Made by a program: the position numbers and the translations under genes. Below are positions 54,741 through 63,061 of a DNA stretch of 64,000 nucleotides, piece by piece. The notes beneath the pieces are model-generated. The model saw only the letters and a list, made by a program, of their open reading frames with translations. It did no database searches and was not told the origin of the DNA. The stretch is from Prolixibacteraceae bacterium (GTDB taxonomy: Bacteria; Bacteroidota; Bacteroidia; Bacteroidales; Prolixibacteraceae). Where the stretch lies: NCBI GenBank assembly GCA_028377305.1, contig JAONJW010000009.1, positions 1 through 64,000 of the forward strand, written 5' to 3'. Positions within the stretch are counted from its first letter, which is position 1, and each line of letters starts with the position of its first letter.

Positions 54741-55697
54741 ATGATAAGCAAGTACGATGTCTTCAAAGATGAAACACACCAATGTTATCAGTTAAGGACA
54801 AAAACACAAACCTATCTACTAGAGTTTGATGAAGAGGAGAAAGAAAATATATTTCTAGATATAGTGCGTGAGCTACAGAGCAAGCCAAGTGTAAACCTTA
54901 AGACTCTAAAAGCTAAATTGACGAAGTCTTATTCAGATGATGCAAAGGTTATCGACGTATTATCTATCCTCAAAGAGTATCAACTTCTTTCTTATGAAAT
55001 GATGGCGGATTTAGATCCATCATCTAATACATCAGAATATATTTCAACAGGAACTAGCGATATAAAACTTGCCATTATTGGCGACGGATCAATTACAGAG
55101 AAACTAAAAAAACTAACCAAAGAGCATAAATTCAGGAGTGTAAAAACATTTGACTATGCTCCAAAACAAAAGATAGAGAATATAGTCAACGAATTCGATT
55201 TTATTCTTGTAGATGCATCTCATTGGTCGCCTTTTCATCTTGAACAGATAAACAAATATGCTCTTCAATATAACAAACCATGGCTGTTTGTTGGGGGGAT
55301 AGAAGAAGTCTCATTAAAGATCGGGCCTCTTTTCTATGGGAAAGAAACGGGTTGTTATGATTGCCTTATCAGTAGGTATAAAAGTGCACACGAATATCCT
55401 GACTATCTAACAAGCTATGAAGATCATCTTAAAACAAATCAGAAACCAAGTGTAAGAGATCAGGTCCCAAATATAAATATTGCAGAGAACCTAATTGTCA
55501 ACATAGCACTAGCCGAAGTTATCAACTTCTTTGACACATGGGCTCTACCAAATACTTGGAAAAACATTATCGACATCAATTTCATGACTTTACAAACCGA
55601 ACACCATGCGCTTCTTAAAAAGCCTTATTGTGAATCTTGTAAACCAGAATTAAAATATAATACAGCACCTTGGCTTGAACCAATCACCCTAAAATAG
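54741..55697 (+). CDS. TOMM leader-binding / E1-like cyclodehydratase partner (SagC-type)
   Basis: The partner protein that binds the precursor leader and presents it to the YcaO enzyme. The 318 residues have an N-terminal winged-helix-like region (about 1-90) consistent with a RiPP recognition element. An E1/ThiF-like Rossmann part follows (about 105-260, KLAIIGDGSITEKL). Two CxxC pairs, C205/C208 (GCYDC) and C297/C300 (YCESC), would bind structural zinc, as in cyclodehydratase C proteins. The length fits the short, ATP-site-free form that works with a separate YcaO. It ends 6 bases before the YcaO gene. The assignment is by motif and context. Confidence 0.85.
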   Translation: MISKYDVFKDETHQCYQLRTKTQTYLLEFDEEEKENIFLDIVRELQSKPSVNLKTLKAKLTKSYSDDAKVIDVLSILKEYQLLSYEMMADLDPSSNTSEYISTGTSDIKLAIIGDGSITEKLKKLTKEHKFRSVKTFDYAPKQKIENIVNEFDFILVDASHWSPFHLEQINKYALQYNKPWLFVGGIEEVSLKIGPLFYGKETGCYDCLISRYKSAHEYPDYLTSYEDHLKTNQKPSVRDQVPNINIAENLIVNIALAEVINFFDTWALPNTWKNIIDINFMTLQTEHHALLKKPYCESCKPELKYNTAPWLEPITLK

Positions 55698-55703
55698 AAT
55701 GAT

Positions 55704-57002
55704 ATGGCTGTAACAACACTTGTTAAAGTACTAAAAACGATATCCTCTGAGGTTGGTATTCTTCAACACGTAGTAAGCTCCACTAGGCTTAATGGGGACC
55801 CAAAACTACAGGGGTGGGGAATACTTCCATCGGACACTCGATATTTGAATGCTGAATCTTTCGGTGGACAAAGTGCAGGATGTGCTACAGAATGGGAGGA
55901 CGCAATGCTGGGAACCATTGGTGAAACTGTGGAGCGTTATGCCCCTACATTTCATAATGCTGATGAAGAGATATTCACTAGCTACAAACAATTAAAGGAA
56001 GAGGGCATTCATCCTAAAGAGTTCGCCCTATTCCATCCCAATCAGTATAAAACGTTTGAAGAGAGAGGCATGCCTGTCGTTCCTTTCAACGAAGACACTG
56101 AGGTACGTTGGTTTCCAACCTACGATCTGACCGATGGTCATGAGAAGTGGATTCCGGGACAATTCATATATATGCCATTTCGTAAGGATCCTAAGTTCAT
56201 TACCATGAATACATCAACAGGATTGGCAGCACACACCAATTTTCATAAGGCAATCCTAACGGGATTAATGGAGGTAGTGGAGAGAGATAGCTTTGTTATC
56301 ACGTGGGCACAAAAGATTGTACCACCAAAGATTGTTATTAACGAGGATATCCAACAATATATTGATGAAAATTTTCCAACACAATATGAATGGCACTTCT
56401 TCAATATGACCTATGATCTAGGGGTACCATCTGTATTCGGCATATGCTTTGGAGAAACTGAGTTTGGAAAATTTGTTGCCATTGGTGGCTCTACAAGAAC
56501 CACATTTGGAGAAGCAGTTAAAAAGACCATACAAGAGGTAGGACAAGCAATCCCTTTCTTTAGATACTCACTTGAGTCTCGTAAAGACTGGAATCCAGAT
56601 GACGATTTCACCAAACTATTTGATTTCGATGATCACTCTCTTCTTTACGTCAAAAGACCTGAACTTTGGAATGAATTTGATCGTTGGACAGAGGCACCTG
56701 AATCTTTTGAGATCGATTTTAAAGAAGCCCCTCCAACAGACGATATCGAAACCATACGTCAAATAACTAAGACATTAAAGAAGAAGGGCTACAACGTATT
56801 GGTCAAAGATCTTACAACTCCTGATCTACGACAAATTGGATTTTACAGTGTTAAGATATTCGTTCCTCAACTGATCCAACTTGCAGGTGCCTACTTATTG
56901 TACTATCACGGAGGGAAACGATTGTATGAAGTACCACAAGCTATGGGGTATACCTCCAATGACTTTGATAATTTAAACCCATTTCCACACCCGTTTCCAT
57001 AA
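55704..57002 (+). CDS. YcaO cyclodehydratase (SagD-type)
   Basis: The ATP-dependent enzyme that converts Cys, Ser and Thr in the core peptide to azolines by activating the backbone amide. The 432 residues contain the YcaO ATP/Mg segments GETVERYAP (about 73-81), LMEVVERDSFVITW (near 190) and KKTIQEVGQAIPFF. The C terminus is NPFPHPFP. This proline-rich PxPxP tail is characteristic of azoline-forming YcaO proteins and distinguishes them from thioamidating or macroamidine-forming relatives. It lies between the leader-binding partner and the dehydrogenase gene. Confidence 0.94.
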   Translation: MAVTTLVKVLKTISSEVGILQHVVSSTRLNGDPKLQGWGILPSDTRYLNAESFGGQSAGCATEWEDAMLGTIGETVERYAPTFHNADEEIFTSYKQLKEEGIHPKEFALFHPNQYKTFEERGMPVVPFNEDTEVRWFPTYDLTDGHEKWIPGQFIYMPFRKDPKFITMNTSTGLAAHTNFHKAILTGLMEVVERDSFVITWAQKIVPPKIVINEDIQQYIDENFPTQYEWHFFNMTYDLGVPSVFGICFGETEFGKFVAIGGSTRTTFGEAVKKTIQEVGQAIPFFRYSLESRKDWNPDDDFTKLFDFDDHSLLYVKRPELWNEFDRWTEAPESFEIDFKEAPPTDDIETIRQITKTLKKKGYNVLVKDLTTPDLRQIGFYSVKIFVPQLIQLAGAYLLYYHGGKRLYEVPQAMGYTSNDFDNLNPFPHPFP

Positions 57003-57015
57003 AAAGTGATCACCT

Positions 57016-57873
57016 ATGAATATCAAAGAGATAAAAGATAGATACCAAGAGAAAGATGGAGGCATGTACGGTCGTCGTAATGTCGAGAACTCTTTGGCAA
57101 TGCTTTACCATGAGAATAGTAAGTTCACAACCTACTCCGCTCGTATAGAGGGCCAAAAAATCATGGGATTTAACAATGAATTTGTCAACAAAAGAGCCTA
57201 TCAGCCATACAAATGCTACCCCAATAAAACACGTATCGATTTAAACGACTATAAAGACTCTCCGTTGAAGAAAGACCTATTATCAGTCCTAAATCAAAGG
57301 AGAAGTGTTCGTCAATACAGTCCTAAATACAAGATATCTCTAAGCGAAATCACCACTTTGCTTTACAACTCCTATGGGGTGAACAACAAGCAAAAGCTCA
57401 ATAATGTTGGACGAGATGCACACATGGGCCTACGTAATGTTCCTTCCGGAGGTGGTCTGTTTCCTTTGGAAGCATATATAGTTATACAGAATGCACATAT
57501 CCCATCAGGACTATATCATTATCGTTCCGACCTGAATGAGCTAGAGTGTTTGAAAGAGGGTGATTTCCGACAAGATCTAGCCAACATCATTCAAGCAGAA
57601 CCTTATGTGCAGATCAAAGATGCATCGATGGTTGTACTTCTAACAGGGGTTATCGAGCGATCTATCATCAAATATGGAGAGAGAGGCTATCGCTTTATGC
57701 TTCAAGAGAGTGGGGAGGTAGCACAAACGCTTTCTGTACTAGGAGAAGCTCTAGACCTTGGATCATGTATTCTAGGGGGATATTTAGACGATAAAGTCAA
57801 TGAATTTCTAGATATCGATGGAGTCTTTGAATCGATCAATAACGTCATTGTATTTGGAGGTAAAAACCAATAA
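57016..57873 (+). CDS. SagB-type FMN-dependent azoline dehydrogenase
   Basis: Oxidises thiazolines and oxazolines to aromatic azoles. The 285-residue nitroreductase-family protein has the FMN phosphate contact RRSVRQYSP (about residues 95-103), the SagB-type segment VPSGGGLFPLEAYIV, and the late LQESGEVAQTLSVLGEALDLGSCILGGY. Its presence implies that the product contains aromatic rings rather than only azolines. It starts 13 bases after the YcaO gene and ends 10 bases before the exporter ATPase gene. Confidence 0.93.
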   Translation: MNIKEIKDRYQEKDGGMYGRRNVENSLAMLYHENSKFTTYSARIEGQKIMGFNNEFVNKRAYQPYKCYPNKTRIDLNDYKDSPLKKDLLSVLNQRRSVRQYSPKYKISLSEITTLLYNSYGVNNKQKLNNVGRDAHMGLRNVPSGGGLFPLEAYIVIQNAHIPSGLYHYRSDLNELECLKEGDFRQDLANIIQAEPYVQIKDASMVVLLTGVIERSIIKYGERGYRFMLQESGEVAQTLSVLGEALDLGSCILGGYLDDKVNEFLDIDGVFESINNVIVFGGKNQ

Positions 57874-57883
57874 TCGGAAGCTG

Positions 57884-58750
57884 ATGGAAAAGATATTACA
57901 GATTAAAGATCTCCACTATAAAGTATCCAACAAAGAGATCCTTAAAGGAATCAACCTAGAGATTAATGAGGGGGATGTATTTGCATTATTGGGAGTTAAT
58001 GGGTCTGGAAAATCAACATTGATTGACTCTATACTAAAAGATATCTCTCCTTCAAGAGGAGAGGTAATCTATAACGATAAGATAAATCCAAACTTTCATA
58101 ACGTAGGAGTTGTTTATGACAAGCTTCCTCTGTTTATGGTATTCACCGTAGATGAGACCATAAAATATTTCTGTGCCATTAATAGGGTCCCATTCAAAGA
58201 GATCGAGAAAAAATACTATCGTCAGTTCCAGCTTCCCAACCTACGTAAATCACTGGTAGAGAAACTATCTCATGGAGAAAAAAAACGTCTTTGTCTTCTA
58301 TTATCCATACTCACACCCAAAGAGTTATTGATTCTAGATGAACCTTTTGCCAATCTTGATCCTCCAATGATTGAACTGATGTGGAAGACCCTCAAAAAAG
58401 AGAGTCAAACCATCCTATTTTCAACACACCATTGGAAAGAGGTGCAGAACATCGCTACTAAAGTGGCATTTATTCATCAAGGAAAAATCATTGGACAAGT
58501 AGACTCTCCTGAAAACCTCCTTTCTCAGTTCGATCAAAAGAAAATGGTGATCAGTAATAGTTCTACAAACCACACCTTAATCGACGAATTGAGGCAATAC
58601 CCTCACTACCTAGTAGACGAAGAGATACATCTGCTACAATCGCCAGAAAAAGGAGGACTAGACTTGGTAACAAAATATCAGGTTAACTATTCAATCCAAG
58701 ACGTAACGATTATTGACGCCTATATATACGAAGGCAATAAAACAAGATAA
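57884..58750 (+). CDS. ABC exporter ATPase of the LAP cluster
   Basis: Powers export of the modified peptide, comparable to SagG. From the ATG at 57884 the protein has 288 residues. An in-frame ATG at 57818 lies inside the dehydrogenase gene and is rejected. Motifs are Walker A GVNGSGKST (37-45), signature LSHGEKKRL, Walker B LLILDEPFANLDP and the H-loop STHHWKE. An extension of about 80 residues after the nucleotide-binding domain has no motif I know. The permease gene follows after three bases. Confidence 0.92.
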   Translation: MEKILQIKDLHYKVSNKEILKGINLEINEGDVFALLGVNGSGKSTLIDSILKDISPSRGEVIYNDKINPNFHNVGVVYDKLPLFMVFTVDETIKYFCAINRVPFKEIEKKYYRQFQLPNLRKSLVEKLSHGEKKRLCLLLSILTPKELLILDEPFANLDPPMIELMWKTLKKESQTILFSTHHWKEVQNIATKVAFIHQGKIIGQVDSPENLLSQFDQKKMVISNSSTNHTLIDELRQYPHYLVDEEIHLLQSPEKGGLDLVTKYQVNYSIQDVTIIDAYIYEGNKTR

Positions 58751-58753
58751 CTT

Positions 58754-59467
58754 ATGGTGAAGATCATTTTTTATTCCATATTCTACCAGATAAAAGCTTC
58801 GCTGCGTGTAAAACAATCGGCATTCTTTTCGTTAATATTCCCTATATTTCTTTTCCTTGTATTCACCAACCTGTGGTCTCAAGGAGATGAGGAGTATGTT
58901 GCGTTTCTGTTTACTGGTGTGATCGGATCTACCATTGCTAGCGATGGACTATTTGCCGTAGGTCCAGTTGTAAAAAGTTATTACAACACGGGTCTTCTGC
59001 ACTACCTAAGAAAGATGCCTTTTAATATTCTATTCCACTTTATGGGATTAATCATCAATCGCTTCTGTATGCTCTGCATGACCTTTGTGATACTATCCAT
59101 CGCATCCTACTGTAGTTTCGGGTACCTACCGTCTCTTCAACAAACCGGTGTAATCTTTGCAGGAATATTTATCGGAATCACGATATTCTCGTTCGTAGGA
59201 CTATGCATCACTTTTATTGGATTGAAACAAGAGTCCAACTTCAGCATGATGAATTTGATCTACTTTATTGTGCTATTCACGAGTAACTCCTTTTATGTGG
59301 TGGGCGATTTTAATAGAGTGATGAGCACTGTTGCAAGCCTGCTGCCACTAAATCCAGTATTGTCTCTTATTCGAGAAGGTCAATTTACACTAACCCTTGG
59401 ATTATGGTTTATTATACCTGTGATTCTATTCTCATTCCTATTCAAGAAAATAAAATACAGTAGATGA
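58754..59467 (+). CDS. ABC-2 type permease of the LAP cluster
   Basis: The membrane partner of the ATPase, comparable to SagH/SagI. The 237 residues contain about six hydrophobic segments: SAFFSLIFPIFLFLVFTNLW, VAFLFTGVIGSTIASDGLF, MLCMTFVILSIASY, QTGVIFAGIFIGITIFSFVG, MMNLIYFIVLFTS and the C-terminal LTLGLWFIIPVILFSFLF. Only one permease gene is present, so it should homodimerise. The stop overlaps the next start as ATGA at 59464-59467. Confidence 0.88.
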   Translation: MVKIIFYSIFYQIKASLRVKQSAFFSLIFPIFLFLVFTNLWSQGDEEYVAFLFTGVIGSTIASDGLFAVGPVVKSYYNTGLLHYLRKMPFNILFHFMGLIINRFCMLCMTFVILSIASYCSFGYLPSLQQTGVIFAGIFIGITIFSFVGLCITFIGLKQESNFSMMNLIYFIVLFTSNSFYVVGDFNRVMSTVASLLPLNPVLSLIREGQFTLTLGLWFIIPVILFSFLFKKIKYSR

Positions 59468-59961
59468 TATTACTCAAGACTCTAATTGTGACAGCCGTTC
59501 TAATGTTACTACATGAGCTAGGGCATGTCATTTCAGCAAGAATATTGGGGTTACCCATAATCGACTTTGGGCTAAAATGGAAGCCATACCCTCATCTGTA
59601 TGTGTCAACCCAACGACCGTCCAATGACATCCAAAGGTTTATATACCTCTCTGCGGGAATTGTGTCTACACTATTATGGGGAGGCATAGTTTGGGGAAGT
59701 GGTCTGCTAATCATTCCATACATTATGTGGGGATTTATATTAGAGCTCGCACTAGAGACCAATCCTTTCTATTCCGATTTTACTATTGCAATGATTGGGA
59801 TTAAGATCCGAAAGAAAGGACTCATCAATCCACATGAATCGGAGTACAATCAAATCATAAAAGATCAACAGTTCTCGTTGCAGTGGTATATTCATTTCAC
59901 CCTTTGGACAATATTGATTGTAAGTCTTATCAAATACGGAAAACTATACCTTCTATCATGA
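59464..59961 (+). CDS. HELGH membrane metalloprotease, candidate LAP leader peptidase
   Basis: The 165-residue integral membrane protein has the zinc motif HELGH at residues 17-21 inside its first hydrophobic helix, as in M50 site-2 proteases. Two to three more helices follow, and LETNPFYSDF (about 102-111) may supply the third ligand. Streptolysin S clusters use a CPBP-type protein (SagE) at this position, whereas here an M50-like protein takes its place. Leader removal or self-protection is the likely role, by inference. It overlaps both neighbours by ATGA, so it belongs to the operon. Confidence 0.7.
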   Translation: MILLKTLIVTAVLMLLHELGHVISARILGLPIIDFGLKWKPYPHLYVSTQRPSNDIQRFIYLSAGIVSTLLWGGIVWGSGLLIIPYIMWGFILELALETNPFYSDFTIAMIGIKIRKKGLINPHESEYNQIIKDQQFSLQWYIHFTLWTILIVSLIKYGKLYLLS

Positions 59962-60716
59962 TGAAAAATTTTACACATATCACCCTGACTATATTGCTTA
60001 TCCTGATATCACATATCTCATTTGCCGATCAAGCCAACACAAAATACAGCTGCATGTTTCATATACAAGAAAAAGCAGACAGTGTGATACTATTAGGGTT
60101 TGATACGAAGAGCGATAAAGGTGTAATACAACTAATCGACAATCTAAAAAAGGAGTACAATGACCATTCTGTAGACCTTAATCTATATTGGCAAGGCTAT
60201 CTACAATATTTCCAATCGATCATCCAACAAACCACTGGTAACAAGAAAAAAGCCAAGGAGTGTATTGGGAATGCTTATAAAACACTAGAAGCAATCAAAC
60301 ACCAAAGTTCTGAAAGCTATGCATTGATGGCACTCGTTCGTAGCTATAGCATAAATTTCAACCGCTTTAGTGTTATTTTCATTTCAAAAAACGCTATTGG
60401 ACTTGCAAAAAAAGCAATGCTAGCGGATACACTTAATCCAAGAGGATACTACGCAAGAGGCAGTCATGAGTTCTATACGCCTGCTTCCATGAGAAAAAAC
60501 AAGAATGCTGAAGAGTGGTTGTTAAAGGCAATTAAACTGAGTCAAAAAATGATCGATAACCCGTATACACCATCTTGGGGAGAACAAGAATCCTATGAAC
60601 TACTCATCAAGCTTTATAGACAAACAGAACAAAAAGAGAAGGCAAAACATATGCTTCAAAAAGCATTAGAGAAATATCCAAATAATTATCAATTTAAGAA
60701 ACTGCAAGGAGTATGA
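59958..60716 (+). CDS. Secreted TPR-like protein of the LAP cluster
   Basis: The 252 residues start with a signal peptide (MMKNFTHITLTILLILISHI, cleaved after SFA) and should be periplasmic. TPR-like helix pairs follow. AEEWLLKAIKLSQKM and QTEQKEKAKHMLQKALEKYPNNYQF near the C terminus look like canonical repeats. It could scaffold export or receptor complexes. The start ATGs at 59958 and 59961 both fit. The first overlaps the previous stop. The stop overlaps the receptor start as ATGA at 60713-60716. Confidence 0.75.
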   Translation: MMKNFTHITLTILLILISHISFADQANTKYSCMFHIQEKADSVILLGFDTKSDKGVIQLIDNLKKEYNDHSVDLNLYWQGYLQYFQSIIQQTTGNKKKAKECIGNAYKTLEAIKHQSSESYALMALVRSYSINFNRFSVIFISKNAIGLAKKAMLADTLNPRGYYARGSHEFYTPASMRKNKNAEEWLLKAIKLSQKMIDNPYTPSWGEQESYELLIKLYRQTEQKEKAKHMLQKALEKYPNNYQFKKLQGV

Positions 60717-63049
60717 GCAAAGAGAGGGGGGGGGCATGTATTATTCTGCTGCTATTAACAATTTCTGTATGGGGACAGAAGATTAGTCATCATCCATCTC
60801 AATGGGTCGAAGGAACCATTGTGGATGATATCACATCAAGTCCGATAGAAGGCGTCGAGATTACAGTAATGGGGACAGATATAAAGACTGTCATCTCGGA
60901 TTCTATCGGACGCTTTAAACTTCTAATACCTGTTGGAAGACAACAAGTCATTCTTTCACACTTTAGCTATAATAAAACAATCAAAACCCTTCTATTAAAC
61001 TCTGCCCAACCACAACACCTTCAGTGGCCTTTAAAACTAAAGAAAGAAAACCTCATCAACGAAGTGGTGGTGAAGGCATCGGTCGCAAAGAATGAACCGC
61101 AAAACAAGATGGTTTACACTAGTGGACGTACGTTCTCTGTCGAAGAAACCAACCGATATGCTGGGACACTAGGCGATCCAGCTCGTATGGCTCAAAGCTA
61201 TGCAGGAGTTAATGCAGCTCAAGACGAACGCAACGATCTCATTATCCGTGGCAATTCTCCTATTGGTGTACAGTGGAAGGTAGATGGGTATGAAATTCCA
61301 AACCCGAACCACTACGGTGGAATAGGACTCACAGGAAACCGAGTGACGCTCTTGAATATGAATCTAATGAGAAACTCCGATTTTCTTACTGGAGCATTTC
61401 CTTCGGAATATAGCAATGCACTTGCAGGGGTATTCGACCTCAACCTAGAGGATAGACAAACCTACAACCATTTCTGGGGACAGGTAGGATGGAATGGATT
61501 TGAAGGAGGCGCCAAAGGACCTATTAGCCAAAATGGAAGCTACATGGTTTGTTACCGCTACTCATTCTTAGATGTAATGAAGAAAATAGGGCTAAATACC
61601 AAGATAGACCCGAAATACCAAGACCTCACCTCTAAGTTGGTCATTCCATTAGGAAAGAAGATAGATCTTTCAATACTTACAATGGTGGGCAATAGCTCTT
61701 TCTCCAGAGACGATCATCTCAACCTTTCTTCTATTGGTTCCATTGGACAATACCTAAACACCAGCGCAGATATGCTCTTTCAAGGAGCTAATCTTAAATA
61801 TCGTTGGAACAATCAAAATCATATCACATGGAGGGTTTCCTATCTAGATAACGCCGTAAAAACTACCTCCGAATGGTTCGACAAACAGACCGACAAGAAA
61901 ACCCCTGAGTGGAACGAAAATGCCACACAAAAGAGGTATGCAAGTGCCATAGACTATCAATATAACAACTACCTAAATCATCGTTTCCGAATGGGTGCAA
62001 AATGGGATAGCTACGATGCAAACTTAAAGCAGATGGGGCAAGATGCCTCCCTTCAATTCCGAGACTTAACCAACCATAGAGACTGGTTGAATCTCTTCCG
62101 TATCTACATGCAAGATGCCATAAAGATTACTCCTTCTCTACAGGCTACTGTTGGAGTAAACTATCAATACCTTATATACAACAACAGCTATAGTATTGAG
62201 CCAAGAGCTGCTCTAAAACTGCAAACAGGTAGCAACAGTGCACTATCATTGGCTTATGGTCGTCATGCGCAGATGCAGCCATTCACCACCTATTTCACCC
62301 AATCAGAAGATCTACTATTAACCAATAAGAATCTTGACTTCTCTAAAGCAGATCACTTTGTTATGGGATACAATCAGAACCTAAGTAGCTATCTAAATTT
62401 CAAAATTGAAGCATACTATCAACATCTGTTTAACATACCTGTTGAAAACAGCAAACACTCCGTCTTCTCTCTAATCAACACGGGAGCGGCAGACTATATT
62501 CCTGCACAAGCCAATTTAGTGAATAAGGGGTTAGGACGAAACTATGGAGTCGAAATGACCCTCGAGAAATACATGCAGAATAACTACTATTACATGGCCA
62601 CAGGTTCACTTTTCCGCTCTCAATACCAAACACTAGACCAGCAATGGAGAAGTACAGCCTTCGATGCGAAATATATGCTAAACCTATTGGGGGGGTATGA
62701 GCTATGGACTTCTGCTACATTTGCAGTGGGTGCTGATCTTAAGATAACCTTCGCTGGAGGTAGACCCTATATCCCTGTAAAGGAAGTGGCATCTAGACAA
62801 TCCCATCATGTGATATACGACGGAGACAATGCCTACAACCAGAGGTATGACAACTATTTTAGAACCGATTTAAAACTCTACTACCGACAGAACCTATCGA
62901 AGGTCTATCTAGAGTTTGCTGTGGATCTACAGAACCTTACCAATCATCAGAATATCGACTATCAAAGATACGATGTGTCTACAGGAAAATACATTAACTA
63001 TTATCAAACCATGTTCTTCCCGATGTACACCTTTAAAGTTCTCTTTTAA
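60713..63049 (+). CDS. TonB-dependent receptor linked to the LAP cluster
   Basis: An outer-membrane transporter, 778 residues. A signal peptide ends near SVWGQ. A carboxypeptidase-like beta domain follows (about 30-110, EGTIVDDITSSPIEGVEI). The plug holds DLIIRGNSPIGVQWKVDGYEIPNPNHYG (about 180-207), and the barrel ends in TFKVLF. It begins within the stop of the preceding TPR gene, so it is translated from the LAP operon. Codons 5-8 contain nine consecutive G residues (60726-60734), a slippage-prone tract that could switch the frame. The ligand is unknown. The LAP itself or a metal complex of it are possible. Confidence 0.9.
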   Translation: MSKERGGACIILLLLTISVWGQKISHHPSQWVEGTIVDDITSSPIEGVEITVMGTDIKTVISDSIGRFKLLIPVGRQQVILSHFSYNKTIKTLLLNSAQPQHLQWPLKLKKENLINEVVVKASVAKNEPQNKMVYTSGRTFSVEETNRYAGTLGDPARMAQSYAGVNAAQDERNDLIIRGNSPIGVQWKVDGYEIPNPNHYGGIGLTGNRVTLLNMNLMRNSDFLTGAFPSEYSNALAGVFDLNLEDRQTYNHFWGQVGWNGFEGGAKGPISQNGSYMVCYRYSFLDVMKKIGLNTKIDPKYQDLTSKLVIPLGKKIDLSILTMVGNSSFSRDDHLNLSSIGSIGQYLNTSADMLFQGANLKYRWNNQNHITWRVSYLDNAVKTTSEWFDKQTDKKTPEWNENATQKRYASAIDYQYNNYLNHRFRMGAKWDSYDANLKQMGQDASLQFRDLTNHRDWLNLFRIYMQDAIKITPSLQATVGVNYQYLIYNNSYSIEPRAALKLQTGSNSALSLAYGRHAQMQPFTTYFTQSEDLLLTNKNLDFSKADHFVMGYNQNLSSYLNFKIEAYYQHLFNIPVENSKHSVFSLINTGAADYIPAQANLVNKGLGRNYGVEMTLEKYMQNNYYYMATGSLFRSQYQTLDQQWRSTAFDAKYMLNLLGGYELWTSATFAVGADLKITFAGGRPYIPVKEVASRQSHHVIYDGDNAYNQRYDNYFRTDLKLYYRQNLSKVYLEFAVDLQNLTNHQNIDYQRYDVSTGKYINYYQTMFFPMYTFKVLF
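60726..60734 (+). repeat. G9 homopolymer at the start of a receptor gene
   Basis: Nine G residues sit at codons 5-8 of the receptor. No in-frame Met closely follows, so loss or gain of one G would abolish the product. Confidence 0.8.
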
Positions 63050-63061
63050 AAAAGCATTAAC

